Positions 53,413-63,180 of a stretch of DNA of 64,000 bases are shown piece by piece; the stretch's first letter is position 1; each line of letters starts with the position of its first letter. A program made the position numbers and the translations under genes. Under the pieces are notes generated by a model that worked only from the letters and a program-made list of their open reading frames with translations, made no database searches and was not told the DNA's origin. The DNA comes from Christensenellaceae bacterium. GTDB taxonomy: Bacteria > Bacillota > Clostridia > Christensenellales > CAG-138. The stretch spans positions 1 to 64,000 of the forward strand of contig JAFLSU010000006.1 of NCBI GenBank assembly GCA_022510765.1, read 5' to 3'.

Positions 53413-55161
53413 CTACCCTTTGTAATTCTGATTAAGCGTTATCGGCGGATACGGATTCACCGCAAGCATCGGAACGCTTGATGCCGGATCAAAGTTGAAA
53501 TTATAGTACTTATCTCCCGCGAGAAGGGTTTGCCGGTATGCATCATAGCAGCGCGTAAGATTGCCTGCGCTCGCCTTCGCGTAATCGGGCAGCGTACCGT
53601 TCAGCCTCACAACGGCATATGGCGTAAAGCAATTGTATAGCCCCCTCCGCATCAATCTTATGCAAAGCTCCGTGTCCCAGCCAACGCCAGTTATCGTCTC
53701 ATCAAACAAACCGGAGTTAAAAAACGTCTCGCCGCCTATCGCCATGAATGCTCCGCTCACTGCCGAAACATTCCGCTGGACCTTAGTGAACGTGCATTTA
53801 AGCCAATCCTCCTCATCGTCGGGCGTCCCCGTATACGGACTTCCCGCCCAGCCGCCGAGACCGATAACGGTACCGACCGAGAGAATGTTGCCACCGGCAT
53901 CCAGTATTTTACCGCCGACCGCACCTGTATCCTTTCTCAATACGAGTTCGGTCAGCTGTTCGGGAAACCCCGGAGACAGGATTTCGGAGCTTCCGTTCAG
54001 AAACAGCAGCACATCCGAAATCGCCTGTTTGGCGCAATCATTTAATATGCGCGGCATGGAACTGCTCGCTTCAACTTCAACGAGCGTAGCTACCTTGTTC
54101 CTTTTCAGTGCACGCAGATAGTTTTGCTTGGTTTCGCCCTCCTGCCCGTTGTCCGCAACAAATATGCGTATGCAATCGCTGTTTGACTGCTGTTCTATGG
54201 ACTCGATGCAGCGTGCAAGAAGATTGGCATCATCAACATTCGGGATAACTATTCCAACGGAGGGCTGCTTCTTCTTCGGATAACGTATGCGGCAGGTGTT
54301 TTCGATCTCGCCGGCAAAGCTGTTGCCGACAGGTTTCCTCTCCGAAAGGATCGTATCGAGCCTCTTTCTCATATCGTGCAGGTTCATGTTTCGATTCGAT
54401 CCCTCTTCGGGAGTTGAAAGTCCCACCCTCGCGATATGCACCACGCCCTTTGCCGCTCGCATGCATTTGATCGTATATTCCCAAAGATCATTTTTACCCG
54501 TCCCAATATAGCCCCCGACCTTCTCATGTACGCGCTTTGCAACGAACAAAGGCTTCCCCGTCATATTATATGAAAGCATGGTATCGGGGCCATAATCAGG
54601 CTTAAAGATAGGACTGTGCCGCTCTCCTTCGTCGGTCACGCTGTCCTCGTCCATATAAAAGACCTCCGCCTGCCTGTTAGCAAGCATCGCCTGCGCTACC
54701 GAATACATCGCATCGGGCGCAAGCCTGTCTCCCGGCGAAAGCATCAGAAAATACGCACCCCGAAGCTGTTCCTGCGCAAGGGCAATCAGCTCCTTATCCG
54801 TTCCATCCGAAAGTACGATGCGTATCTTCTCCAAACTGTTGAAGCGTTCAAGTCCCGTTTTGCTTAGCTCAAATGCGATGCAAAGCTCCCAATTTGTATA
54901 GGTCTGCGCAAGCAGCGAAACGAGCGTGGCGTCCATTTTTGAGTCACTCTCTCCGACGCACACCATTGCAACCGAAATAAGCGGTGCGGGATTGAGCGGC
55001 GTGGTTCTTTCATCCTCGAGCTGCTTTGTACTCGGCCTATTTGCGTTAAGGTACTCATTATAGTTTTCAAATTCATGCGCCGCTTTTACGGATTTTGGAA
55101 ACGCTCCGACGAGGTTCGCAGCCACATCCGATGCGGCGGTAACGATATTATTCTTGCTCAT
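53413..55161 (-). CDS. Family-2 glycosyltransferase, two GT-A domains
   Basis: A 582-residue cytoplasmic transferase. The first GT-A region (about 50-230) has ISVAMVCVGESDSKMDATLVSLLAQTYTNWEL and the DxD-type EVFYMDEDSVTDEG. The second region (about 300-500) has SVGIVIPNVDDANLLARCIESI, GFPEQLTELVL and AVSGAFMAIGGETFFNSGLFDE. This doubled layout is typical of enzymes making cell-surface glycans or rhamnan-like polymers. The start at ATG 55161 is preceded by GGGGAAAAG; the frame extends upstream without a site. It is divergent from lpd. Confidence 0.88.
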   Translation of the reverse strand: MSKNNIVTAASDVAANLVGAFPKSVKAAHEFENYNEYLNANRPSTKQLEDERTTPLNPAPLISVAMVCVGESDSKMDATLVSLLAQTYTNWELCIAFELSKTGLERFNSLEKIRIVLSDGTDKELIALAQEQLRGAYFLMLSPGDRLAPDAMYSVAQAMLANRQAEVFYMDEDSVTDEGERHSPIFKPDYGPDTMLSYNMTGKPLFVAKRVHEKVGGYIGTGKNDLWEYTIKCMRAAKGVVHIARVGLSTPEEGSNRNMNLHDMRKRLDTILSERKPVGNSFAGEIENTCRIRYPKKKQPSVGIVIPNVDDANLLARCIESIEQQSNSDCIRIFVADNGQEGETKQNYLRALKRNKVATLVEVEASSSMPRILNDCAKQAISDVLLFLNGSSEILSPGFPEQLTELVLRKDTGAVGGKILDAGGNILSVGTVIGLGGWAGSPYTGTPDDEEDWLKCTFTKVQRNVSAVSGAFMAIGGETFFNSGLFDETITGVGWDTELCIRLMRRGLYNCFTPYAVVRLNGTLPDYAKASAGNLTRCYDAYRQTLLAGDKYYNFNFDPASSVPMLAVNPYPPITLNQNYKG

Positions 55162-55344
55162 GCGTTTAGCTTTTCCCCGATACAGTTTTTTAATCCCATG
55201 TTTCGCACAAATAAAGTAATATAAAGCCAAAATCTCTTGAAACAAGCGGTAATTTATGTTATGCTACCGAAGGAAGCTCAGAACGCCCCGAAAGCCAGAG
55301 TGTTCCGAGCAAACGTAGATTTTATTTTTGAAAGGACATTTATT

Positions 55345-56733
55345 ATGTGTGAATACAATTATGACATCGTCGTGCTGGGCGGCGGCCCAGGCGGTTATGT
55401 TTCTGCCATTAGATGTGCGCAGTTCGGAAAAAAGGTCGCACTCGTTGAAGCTCGTGAGCTTGGCGGAACCTGTTTGAACAGAGGCTGCATACCCACCAAG
55501 GCGCTGCTGCACAGCGCAGAGGTTTACGAGATGGCAAAGAACGCTGCTGCCTGCGGCGTAACGACGGGTGAAGTCGGGTTCGACTTTGGAAAAGTCGCCG
55601 AATACAAGGATGGTGTTGTTACCAAGCTGCGCACAGGAGTGGCAGGTCTCGAAAAGGCGCATGGCGTCAAGGTCATCAATGGCTTCGGCAAACTAATAGA
55701 CGCGCATACCCTCGATGTGAACGGCGAAAGCATCACCTTCGATAAGCTGATCCTTGCGACCGGCAGCTCCCCTGCTCGTCCGCCGATCCCCGGTATCGAT
55801 GGGCAAAACGTCGTTACCTCGGATGAAATTCTGACCATGAACGAGCTTCCCGGCAGCTTCGTTATCATCGGCGGTGGCGTAATAGGAATCGAATTCGCAA
55901 CGCTGTTCTCGACTCTCGAAAGACCCGTTACCGTTATTGAAATGATGCCGAGCATCCTGCCCGGCGTGGATGCGGATGTGGTTCGCACTCTTAATCGGGT
56001 TCTCAAGAAAAAGAAGGTAAACGTCATCAATAACGCGAGGGTTACCGAGATCGTAGGCGGCGAAACCGTCACAGTAAAATATGAACTGAACGGTGCGCAA
56101 AAGACGGCTGAGGGCGCATGCTGTGTCGTGTCGGTCGGCAGGCGCGCGATGACCGCAGATATAGGACTTGAAAACCTCGGCATCGAGATGAACCGCGCAT
56201 TTATCAACATAGACGAGCATTGCCGTACGAATATTGAAAACATTTATGCGATCGGAGACATAACCGGCAAAATCCAGCTTGCTCATGTTGCGAGCGCACA
56301 AGGACTCGTTGCCGCCGCCAATGCCTGCGGCAGGGACGAAGTCATGGATTATTCGGTCGTTCCTTCCTGCATCTACACCTCTCCCGAAATCGCTTTTGTA
56401 GGTCTCAGCGAGGATAAAGCCAAGGCGCAGGGCATCGAATACAAGGTGGGTACATTCAACGTTGCCGGCAACGGCAGGGCGATGATAATGGGTGAAGCAC
56501 TCGGCACCGCAAAGCTCATTGCCGCTCCCGATGGCAAGCTCCTTGGCGCTCAGCTCATGTGTCCCCGCGCTACGGATATGATAGCGGAGATCGCTGCCGT
56601 GCTTCATAAGGGCGGAACGATCGAAGATATTTCCGGCACTATCCATCCGCACCCCACGGTCAGCGAGGTCGTTATGGAGGCGGCGCATGATTTTGAAGGA
56701 CTTTGCTGCCATGGACTGCCGAAGAGAAAATGA
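55345..56733 (+). CDS. lpdA: Dihydrolipoyl dehydrogenase
   Basis: FAD-dependent disulfide reductase of 462 residues, the E3 component of 2-oxo-acid dehydrogenase or glycine-cleavage complexes. FAD site LGGGPGGYVSA, redox pair Cys43 and Cys48 in GGTCLNRGCIPTK, NAD site IGGGVIGIEFA, second FAD contact YAIGDITG and the active His in HPHPTVSE. ATG 55345 has AAAGGA upstream; the earlier frame is not used. No E1 or E2 genes are beside it, so it serves complexes encoded elsewhere. Confidence 0.95.
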   Translation: MCEYNYDIVVLGGGPGGYVSAIRCAQFGKKVALVEARELGGTCLNRGCIPTKALLHSAEVYEMAKNAAACGVTTGEVGFDFGKVAEYKDGVVTKLRTGVAGLEKAHGVKVINGFGKLIDAHTLDVNGESITFDKLILATGSSPARPPIPGIDGQNVVTSDEILTMNELPGSFVIIGGGVIGIEFATLFSTLERPVTVIEMMPSILPGVDADVVRTLNRVLKKKKVNVINNARVTEIVGGETVTVKYELNGAQKTAEGACCVVSVGRRAMTADIGLENLGIEMNRAFINIDEHCRTNIENIYAIGDITGKIQLAHVASAQGLVAAANACGRDEVMDYSVVPSCIYTSPEIAFVGLSEDKAKAQGIEYKVGTFNVAGNGRAMIMGEALGTAKLIAAPDGKLLGAQLMCPRATDMIAEIAAVLHKGGTIEDISGTIHPHPTVSEVVMEAAHDFEGLCCHGLPKRK

Positions 56734-56812
56734 TCGATTCATGGTCGTTATCGGTTTGTAGAAAGAATAACAAAAGTTACAAAAACTACCGAGTGATCTA
56801 AGGAGAACGAAT

Positions 56813-58030
56813 ATGAATTATAACGAAGCATACGAAAAGCTCAGCTTCTATGGGCAGACGCATCTTCTTAAATTCTACGATGAGCTGTCTGCGGACGAAC
56901 GCACCGCCCTGCTTGAACAGATCGAGCAGACCGATTTTTCGGTGGTCAAAACCGATAGGAATGTGGACGAAAGAGGTCTTATAGAACCCATCACGGTTAT
57001 GGAGATTTCCGAAATTGAATCGAGGCACGATGAATTTTTTGCTGTCGGTCTTGATGAAATACGTTCGGGACACGTTGGTGCGGTGCTGCTTGCGGGCGGC
57101 ATGGGTACGAGGCTCGGTTCCGATGCGCCAAAGGGCATGTTCAATATCGGAATTACAAAGGAGGTTTTCATTTTTGAACGCCTTATCCGAAATCTTATGG
57201 ACGTAACGGATTTAGCGGGGAACTACATCCATCTCTTCATCATGACGAGCGACAAGAATCATGAAGCAACGACGGAATTCTTTGCCGAAAAAAATTATTT
57301 TGGATACGACCCCGATTACATTCATTTCTTCATGCAGGAAATGGCTCCCGCCGCCGATTATTCGGGAAATGTATACCTTGAAGAAAAATGGAAGCTCTCC
57401 ACCTCGCCAAACGGCAACGGCGGATGGTATTCCTCGATGGCAAAATGGGGGATGCTCGACATCGTCAGAACCAATAATATTCTTTGGCTGAACGTATTCG
57501 CTGTAGATAATGTGCTTCAGCGCATTGCCGACCCGGTTTTCATCGGCGCAACGAAGCTCGGAAACTGCGTTGTCGGCTCCAAGGTCATAAAGAAGGCCGC
57601 GCCCGATGAGCGCGTCGGCGTCATGTGTCTCGAGGACGGCAGGCCCTCGATCGTCGAGTACTATGAGTTGACTGACGAAATGCGAAACGCGGTGAACGAA
57701 AAAGGCGAGCCCGCGTACAATTTCGGAGTGATCCTCAACTACCTGTTCCATACCAATGAGCTGGACGCAATCGTAGGGAATTCGCTGCCTCTGCACATAG
57801 TTGAGAAGAAGATACCTTGCCTTGATGAGAACGGAGAACATATTAACCCGGAAAAACCGAACGGTTTCAAATATGAAACGCTTATTCTCGACATGATTCA
57901 TATGCTCGACGGCTGCATGGTGTTCGAGGTTGAGCGCAAGCGTGAATTTGCTCCGATAAAGAATCGGACGGGCGTGGATTCGGTCGACAGCGCAAGGGAA
58001 CTGCTTAAAATGAACGGCGTTGAGCTGTAA
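56813..58030 (+). CDS. UDPGP-family nucleotidyltransferase (UTP-sugar-1-phosphate uridylyltransferase)
   Basis: A 405-residue enzyme of the eukaryote-like UDPGP type 1 family, which makes UDP-GlcNAc or UDP-hexoses. The nucleotide loop is LLAGGMGTRLGSDAPKGMFNIG. The substrate-binding LSTSPNGNGGWYSSMAK and FAVDNVLQRIADPVFIG are family motifs. It differs from bacterial GalU and GlmU, so its substrate is not certain. AAGGAG precedes ATG 56813. It follows lpd with about 80 bases between, and two terminators lie beyond it. Confidence 0.9.
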   Translation: MNYNEAYEKLSFYGQTHLLKFYDELSADERTALLEQIEQTDFSVVKTDRNVDERGLIEPITVMEISEIESRHDEFFAVGLDEIRSGHVGAVLLAGGMGTRLGSDAPKGMFNIGITKEVFIFERLIRNLMDVTDLAGNYIHLFIMTSDKNHEATTEFFAEKNYFGYDPDYIHFFMQEMAPAADYSGNVYLEEKWKLSTSPNGNGGWYSSMAKWGMLDIVRTNNILWLNVFAVDNVLQRIADPVFIGATKLGNCVVGSKVIKKAAPDERVGVMCLEDGRPSIVEYYELTDEMRNAVNEKGEPAYNFGVILNYLFHTNELDAIVGNSLPLHIVEKKIPCLDENGEHINPEKPNGFKYETLILDMIHMLDGCMVFEVERKREFAPIKNRTGVDSVDSARELLKMNGVEL

Positions 58031-58055
58031 AGAGATGTAATCAATAAAATGCAGC

Positions 58056-58079
58056 CCTGCCGCCCAGTTTGGCGGCAGG
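58056..58079 (+). terminator. Hairpin after the UDPGP-family gene
   Basis: CCTGCCGCC and GGCGGCAGG form a 9-bp perfect stem 25 bases past the stop. It is followed by ATTTATAAAC, so the T tract is weak. Confidence 0.55.
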
Positions 58080-58106
58080 ATTTATAAACTTAACACGGAA
58101 TACATA

Positions 58107-58141
58107 AAAACGGGGCAAACAAGCGATGTTCGCCCCGTTTT
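58107..58141. terminator. Bidirectional terminator between UDPGP and flotillin genes
   Basis: AAAACGGGGC pairs with GCCCCGTTTT around 15 bases, with A and T tracts on either side, giving termination from both convergent units. Confidence 0.85.
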
Positions 58142-58152
58142 ATAACAGTTTG

Positions 58153-59622
58153 TTATTCTAAAACGCCGGACGTGTCGATAGCAGCGGCAGTATCACGCGT
58201 TGCAACTGCTTTTGCGCCTGCAATGCCGGAGATGATTGCGGTGAGATCCACGCCAGTGGACTCCTTCACGCCCTCCATTATCTGGTTCGCGGAACCCATG
58301 ATATCCTTAACCATCTTAGTTGAATTTCCGTCGCCATACATGATTATCTTATCGGTGCGGGAAAGGGGTTGCGCCGCGTTCTTAACTATCTCAGGCAGGG
58401 AGTTAAGGTACATTTCAAGCACGGACGCTTCGCCCATCTTCTTCTGCGCTTCCGCCTTCTTTTCGATAGCCTCCGCCTCCGCAAGACCCTTGGCACGGAT
58501 ACCTTCGGCCTCCTGCTCCATGGCAAACCTGCGTGCTTCCGCCTCGGCCTTCAACGCTTCCGCGCGCTGAACGGCTTCAAACTTCTGTGCCTCCGCTTCC
58601 TTTTGGCGGCGCACAAGCTCCGCTTCCGCTTCCTTTTCGGTCTTATATTTCATTGCATCAGCCTGTTTTCTGACCTCCGCATCGAGCTTACGCTCCTTGA
58701 GCGCGATCTCCTTTTCGGCAAGCTCGGCTTCCTTTTCCATTTTGGCGATGTCTGCGCTGACCTTTGTTACCTCGATGGTCTTACGCTGACCCTCCTCCTG
58801 AATGGAATATGCAGCATCCGCCTCCGCCTTCTTGGTATCGGCCTTTATGCGCATCTCCGCCTGCTGAACTAGAAGTGCAGCATTCTGCTCGGCAATCATC
58901 TTTTCGGCTTCGACCTTGACAGCATTGGCTTCCTGCTGTGCATTCGAGGTCGCGATCGCAATATCACGCTGAGCGTTCGCCTTTGCTATCTGAGCATTCT
59001 TGCGAATCTGTTCAACGTTATCGATACCCATATTCTCGATGGTGCCCGCCGCGTCCTTGAAGTTCTGGATATTGAAGTTGACGACCTCAATACCGAGCTT
59101 CTCCATATCCGGTACGACGTTTTCGGTGATCTTTTTAGCCACACCCTGTCGATCCTGAACCATTTCTTTCAAGCCGACGGAACCCACTATCTCACGCATA
59201 TTGCCCTCAAGCACCTGTGTAACGAGAGTCGTAAGCTCCTGCTGGCGCATGCCGAGCAGCGCCTCGGCGGCGCGCTTTAACAGCTCCGGATTGGATGAAA
59301 TCTTGATATTCGCAACGCCATCGACGGTAACGTTGATAAACTCGTTCGTCGGAACCGCTTCGGATGTCTTGACATCGACCTGCATGACCTTCAGCGAAAG
59401 CTTATCCACCCTTTCAAAGAAGGGTACTCGCCAGCCCGCTCTACCAATCAAAATGCGCTTTTTGCCAAGACCCGAAATGATAAACGCCGTATCGGGCGGT
59501 GCCTTAAGGTATCCGAGTAAAAGCAGGAGCACGACGATGACAGCAATGATGGCAACCGTTGCCCATGGGAAGGTTCCCTTGGTCATGCTGTCCAGCGCAC
59601 TGTTGAGTACATAATGAAGCAT
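58153..59622 (-). CDS. Flotillin-like SPFH-domain protein
   Basis: A 489-residue membrane scaffold of the FloT type, marking ordered lipid domains. An N-terminal helix (about 21-37) leads to the SPFH/Band-7 domain (GRAGWRVPFFERVDKLSLKV to VVNFNIQNF, about 55-200). A long Ala/Glu/Lys-rich coiled coil (about 205-405) contains many AEAE and EAEA repeats. The C-terminus ends ATRDTAAAIDTSGVLE. ATG 59622 has GGAGG upstream. It stands alone; in Bacillus flotillins often follow an NfeD-type gene, which is not beside it here. Confidence 0.92.
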   Translation of the reverse strand: MLHYVLNSALDSMTKGTFPWATVAIIAVIVVLLLLLGYLKAPPDTAFIISGLGKKRILIGRAGWRVPFFERVDKLSLKVMQVDVKTSEAVPTNEFINVTVDGVANIKISSNPELLKRAAEALLGMRQQELTTLVTQVLEGNMREIVGSVGLKEMVQDRQGVAKKITENVVPDMEKLGIEVVNFNIQNFKDAAGTIENMGIDNVEQIRKNAQIAKANAQRDIAIATSNAQQEANAVKVEAEKMIAEQNAALLVQQAEMRIKADTKKAEADAAYSIQEEGQRKTIEVTKVSADIAKMEKEAELAEKEIALKERKLDAEVRKQADAMKYKTEKEAEAELVRRQKEAEAQKFEAVQRAEALKAEAEARRFAMEQEAEGIRAKGLAEAEAIEKKAEAQKKMGEASVLEMYLNSLPEIVKNAAQPLSRTDKIIMYGDGNSTKMVKDIMGSANQIMEGVKESTGVDLTAIISGIAGAKAVATRDTAAAIDTSGVLE

Positions 59623-59709
59623 GATTCTTTTCCTCCGTTTCAAAACAAAACTCACGACTTCCCTCGATCACGTTTCAATTCGTATGATCGTGGTACAATC
59701 GATGGCATT

Positions 59710-59738
59710 ATTATATAATACTCCGCATTGGTTGTCAA
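59710..59738 (-). promoter_or_regulatory. Promoter of the flotillin gene
   Basis: Consensus TTGACA and TATAAT separated by exactly 17 bases on the minus strand, about 90 bases before the start codon. This is the best-matching promoter in the window. Confidence 0.85.
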
Positions 59739-59826
59739 ATATTATCGAAATCCCTGATTTTTTGCTTTTGTTTTGTACTTAATGCGCATTCCAAACAATG
59801 ATTTAAGCAAACATAATTCATAGAGA

Positions 59827-59855
59827 TTGAAACTATAGCACCGATATGATAAACT
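59827..59855 (+). promoter_or_regulatory. Candidate promoter of the hydrolase-acyltransferase gene
   Basis: TTGAAA, 17 bases, TAAACT, about 45 bases before the start codon. Confidence 0.45.
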
Positions 59856-59900
59856 TAGTTTTTAGTATTATCGCTTGATACGAGCGGAAAGGGAGCGTCA

Positions 59901-62066
59901 ATGGAGCTATCCGAGAAATTTGTACGAAAACAGATGGAACTTGTGAAGCCCCTGACTACGGGCTGCTCCCTCGAAGCTGCGCGAAAGGGACAGGATCTCC
60001 TCGGTGCTATCTTAGCAAAAACCATGCGAAAAAATGTCAGCGTTGAGGAAAATGAACTTGCCTTTTCGAACACCGCGCTTGTTGTTCCCAAGGATCTGCT
60101 CAAACAAGGCATAATCCTATACCTTCATGGAGGCGGTTACACCTGCGGCGATCTTGAATACGCAAAGGGTTTCGGCTCCATACTGGCCGTTGAATGCGGC
60201 ATTCGAGTGCTGTGTTTAGCCTACCGCCTCGCGCCCGAGAACCCCTTCCCCGCCGCCTTGGATGATGCTCTCGAAGCCTATCGAAGCTTGCTTTCCGCAG
60301 GGTACCTGCCCACTCAAATCGTTCTTTGCGGAGAAAGTGCCGGCGGTGGTCTTTGCTACAGCCTCTGCCTGCGCCTTAAGGAGCTTCGCATTCCCCTCCC
60401 CTCATGCATTGTTGCAATATCCCCTTGGGTCGACCTCACGCAGAGCGGAAGATCATTCGTTTTTAATATGGATGTTGATCCGACGCTCACAAAGGAAACG
60501 CTCGATTTTTATGCGCAATGCTACGCAAATGATACCGCTGCGCCCCTCGTTTCACCGCTGTTTGGTGAGCTTGACAGACTTCCTCCATCGCTCATTTTCG
60601 CAGGCTCCGACGAGGTTCTGTTGGATGACGCCAGACGAATGCACCAAAAGCTTCTCGAATGCGGCTGCAAGAGCGAACTCGTCGTTGCGGAGCGCATGTG
60701 GCATGCCTATGTGCTGTTCTGCATCAAGGAGCGGGAATGCGACCTTCGAGCCATCGATGGTTTTTTGAATCAATTTCTCTCCCATGAAAGAAAGCTGCGC
60801 TGGATGCGTCTTGATAACGCCGCTAAAATCTATCCTGCGGCAAAAAGGCGGAGATGGAATAATTTTTTCCGTCTTTCAGCTACTCTAACGGAGGATGTCA
60901 ACATCGATGTATTGCGCAGTGCGCTCGATGTGACGGTGAGGCGGTTCCCATCGATAGCGGTCAGGCTATGCAAGGGTGTTTTCTGGTACTATCTTGAGGA
61001 GCTTTCCTCCGCGCCCGAAATCACGCGGGAACAGAGCTGGCCTCTCGCACATACCCCATTTGAATCCATAAACACCTGCGCTTTGCGAGTGATCGTGTAT
61101 AAATCGCGCATCGCCGTCGAATTCTACCATGCGCTTACCGACGGCAACGGCGGTATGATCTTTCTTAAATCATTGCTCGCCGAATACCTCGAACAGCGAT
61201 ACGGTATATCCGTCCCAAATGAGTGCGGTATACTTGACAGGCTTGAGGAGCCTGACGAGGAAGAGTTTGAGGACAGCTTTGTTAAATACAGGGGCAGCGT
61301 CGGTGCAAGTAGATACTCAAGCTCCGTATATAAAATAAAGTACACGCGCGAAAAGGACGATTATCGGCATCTGACAACTTTTATGCTGAGTTCCAATGCG
61401 GTGCTTGAAACCGCAAGGCGGCACGGCGTGACCCTTACCACGTTTCTGTGTGCTGCAATGCTTCTCGCACTGCAAAGGATTCAAAATGCACAGCGTCCCG
61501 ATAAGCGAAAGCAGCGTCCCATCAGGGTAGTCGTGCCGGTAAACCTCCGCAGGCTCTTTCCAAGCAGAACGCTAAGAAATTTTGTGCATGTCGTCATGCC
61601 CGAGATCGATCCTCGCATGGGCGATTACGGATTTGAGGAAATCTGTAAGACCGTACACCACCAGCTCGGTATGGAGGTCACCGCAAAGAACATGAGCGCA
61701 AAGTTTACGCCGAACGTCAATGCGGAAATCTCGCCCTTGCTCCGTCTGATGCCTCTGTTTACGAAGAATATAGTCATGAAAATGATTTATGACACCGTGG
61801 GCGAGCGCACGAGCTGCCTGAATCTATCCAATTTAGGGGAAGTTCGGATACCCGAAGCAATGAGAAAATATGTGACCAGGTTTGATTTCGTGCTTGGGCT
61901 GCAGGCGTCAAAACCGAACAACTGCGGTATGCTTTCATACGATGGGACGTTGTATATGAACTTTATCCGAAACACGGTCGAGCCCTGTCTTGAGCTTGAG
62001 TTTTACAAAGTTTTGCACGAATTGGGGCTTTCGGGCAAGGTTGAAAGCAACCAACGGAGAGTTTGA
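59901..62066 (+). CDS. Alpha/beta-hydrolase fused to a condensation-type acyltransferase
   Basis: A 721-residue two-domain enzyme. Residues about 1-290 form a hormone-sensitive-lipase-type hydrolase with oxyanion motif LHGGGYTCG, nucleophile elbow CGESAGGG, then FAGSDEVLLDD (acid) and MWHAYVLF (His). Residues about 300-721 resemble condensation or alcohol-acetyltransferase domains with active motif HALTDGNGG (HxxxDG) and NLSNLGEV near the end. One protein could thus transfer and remove acyl groups on a hidden lipid or alcohol. GGGAG precedes ATG 59901. It is followed by a zinc-ribbon membrane protein, a pairing I have seen in other clostridia. The substrate is unknown. Confidence 0.85.
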   Translation: MELSEKFVRKQMELVKPLTTGCSLEAARKGQDLLGAILAKTMRKNVSVEENELAFSNTALVVPKDLLKQGIILYLHGGGYTCGDLEYAKGFGSILAVECGIRVLCLAYRLAPENPFPAALDDALEAYRSLLSAGYLPTQIVLCGESAGGGLCYSLCLRLKELRIPLPSCIVAISPWVDLTQSGRSFVFNMDVDPTLTKETLDFYAQCYANDTAAPLVSPLFGELDRLPPSLIFAGSDEVLLDDARRMHQKLLECGCKSELVVAERMWHAYVLFCIKERECDLRAIDGFLNQFLSHERKLRWMRLDNAAKIYPAAKRRRWNNFFRLSATLTEDVNIDVLRSALDVTVRRFPSIAVRLCKGVFWYYLEELSSAPEITREQSWPLAHTPFESINTCALRVIVYKSRIAVEFYHALTDGNGGMIFLKSLLAEYLEQRYGISVPNECGILDRLEEPDEEEFEDSFVKYRGSVGASRYSSSVYKIKYTREKDDYRHLTTFMLSSNAVLETARRHGVTLTTFLCAAMLLALQRIQNAQRPDKRKQRPIRVVVPVNLRRLFPSRTLRNFVHVVMPEIDPRMGDYGFEEICKTVHHQLGMEVTAKNMSAKFTPNVNAEISPLLRLMPLFTKNIVMKMIYDTVGERTSCLNLSNLGEVRIPEAMRKYVTRFDFVLGLQASKPNNCGMLSYDGTLYMNFIRNTVEPCLELEFYKVLHELGLSGKVESNQRRV

Positions 62067-62102
62067 GGTTTATTGTATAAATTGTGAAATGGAGGTCTTA
62101 GG

Positions 62103-62798
62103 ATGTTTTGTATAAAATGCGGAGTGGAGCTTGCTGATAGCGAAAAAAGCTGCCCTCTGTGCGGCACGCGGGTGTATCACCCCGATATCATACGTAATGA
62201 GACGGAGCCGCCATATCCTGAGTTCATACCTAATGACGCAAAGGTGAACCGCCGAAGCATACTCTTTATAGTCAGCATCATATTCCTCGCGCTTATAGCT
62301 CAGCTTGTCATATGCGAAGTAAGCGTCTCCGTTGCAAGCGGATGGGCGGGCTATGCCATAGGCGCCGTGACGCTCGCGTACATCCTCATAGTATTGCCGT
62401 TGTGGTTCAAAAATCCAAATCCGGTCATTTTTGTTCCCTGCGACTTTGCGGCGATACTGGCATATCTATTATATATAGAACTGATCACTGCCGGTGGATG
62501 GTTCCTTAGCTTCGCGTTCCCAGTTGTCGGCGCGATCGCGCTTATCTCCAGCGCCGTTGCCGCTTTGATTAAATACGTCCGCAGAGGTTATCTTTACATA
62601 TTTGGCGGCACTATCATTGCTTACGGCGGGTTCATGGTATTGCTTGAATTCCTGCTTAATCTGACCTTCGGGGTGTCTGACAGACTGAAATGGTCATTTT
62701 TCCCGTTGTTTGGATGTCTGATAATCGGAATGGGGTTGATCGTTATCGCAATCTGTAAGCCGGTTAGGGAATCGCTGCGAAAGAAATTCTTCTTCTAA
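62103..62798 (+). CDS. Zinc-ribbon membrane protein (DUF6320-like)
   Basis: A 231-residue protein with an N-terminal zinc ribbon (FCIKCGVELADSEKSCPLCGTRVYH, residues 2-26 with CxxC pairs). It has about six transmembrane helices from residue 50 to the C-terminus, the last followed by a basic tail. GGAGG precedes ATG 62103. It begins 36 bases after the acyltransferase fusion, so the two are one operon and probably work together at the membrane. The family name DUF6320 is from memory. Confidence 0.78.
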   Translation: MFCIKCGVELADSEKSCPLCGTRVYHPDIIRNETEPPYPEFIPNDAKVNRRSILFIVSIIFLALIAQLVICEVSVSVASGWAGYAIGAVTLAYILIVLPLWFKNPNPVIFVPCDFAAILAYLLYIELITAGGWFLSFAFPVVGAIALISSAVAALIKYVRRGYLYIFGGTIIAYGGFMVLLEFLLNLTFGVSDRLKWSFFPLFGCLIIGMGLIVIAICKPVRESLRKKFFF

Positions 62799-62834
62799 TG
62801 CGTAAATAATAGCAAGCGCATACAGCATAAAACG

Positions 62835-62870
62835 AGCCTGCAAGTGCTTCCGTGGAAGCTCCGGCAGGCT
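62835..62870. terminator. Bidirectional terminator after the zinc-ribbon gene
   Basis: AGCCTGC and GCAGGCT pair, with a nested CTTCC/GGAAG, and GCATTTTACT follows on the plus strand and CGTTTTATGC on the minus strand. Confidence 0.65.
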
Positions 62871-62892
62871 GCATTTTACTCATGTTTGGGGG

Positions 62893-63168
62893 TTACCAGG
62901 TCTGCTGCTGCAGGGTATCCATGCTCTGCTTTGCGGTTTGAACGTCCTGAGACTTAGCAGGCTTAGTTTTATACATGTTGCGCTGATGCATCTGCTCAAA
63001 GACTGCGAACTGATCGTGAGAACATTCCGTCATGCAGTTGATAAGCAGATTCCTGAGGTTTGGGCATGCTACCTCGGTGCAGTTGCCCGCATAGTCCTTA
63101 ACCAATGCCTTTTCGGAATGCAGAAGATCCGTCAAAAGCTCCTGTTCGCTCATTGATGATTTGTTCAT
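62893..63168 (-). CDS. CotF-family spore coat protein
   Basis: A 91-residue helical protein of the CotF type: SEQELLTDLLHSEKALVKDYAGN, NLRNLLINCMTECSHDQFAVFEQM, then a Gln/Lys-rich tail. ATG 63168 has AAGGAGG seven bases upstream. It follows the next coat gene by 12 bases, so both form one sporulation operon. Homologues pair as heterodimers in clostridia; the exact coat layer is not known. Confidence 0.85.
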   Translation of the reverse strand: MNKSSMSEQELLTDLLHSEKALVKDYAGNCTEVACPNLRNLLINCMTECSHDQFAVFEQMHQRNMYKTKPAKSQDVQTAKQSMDTLQQQTW

Positions 63169-63180
63169 TTTCATTCCTCC

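Noticed and set aside
55693..56742. 349-codon frame antisense to lpdA
   Set aside because: It is a shadow of lpdA caused by codon bias; the protein has no recognisable domain.
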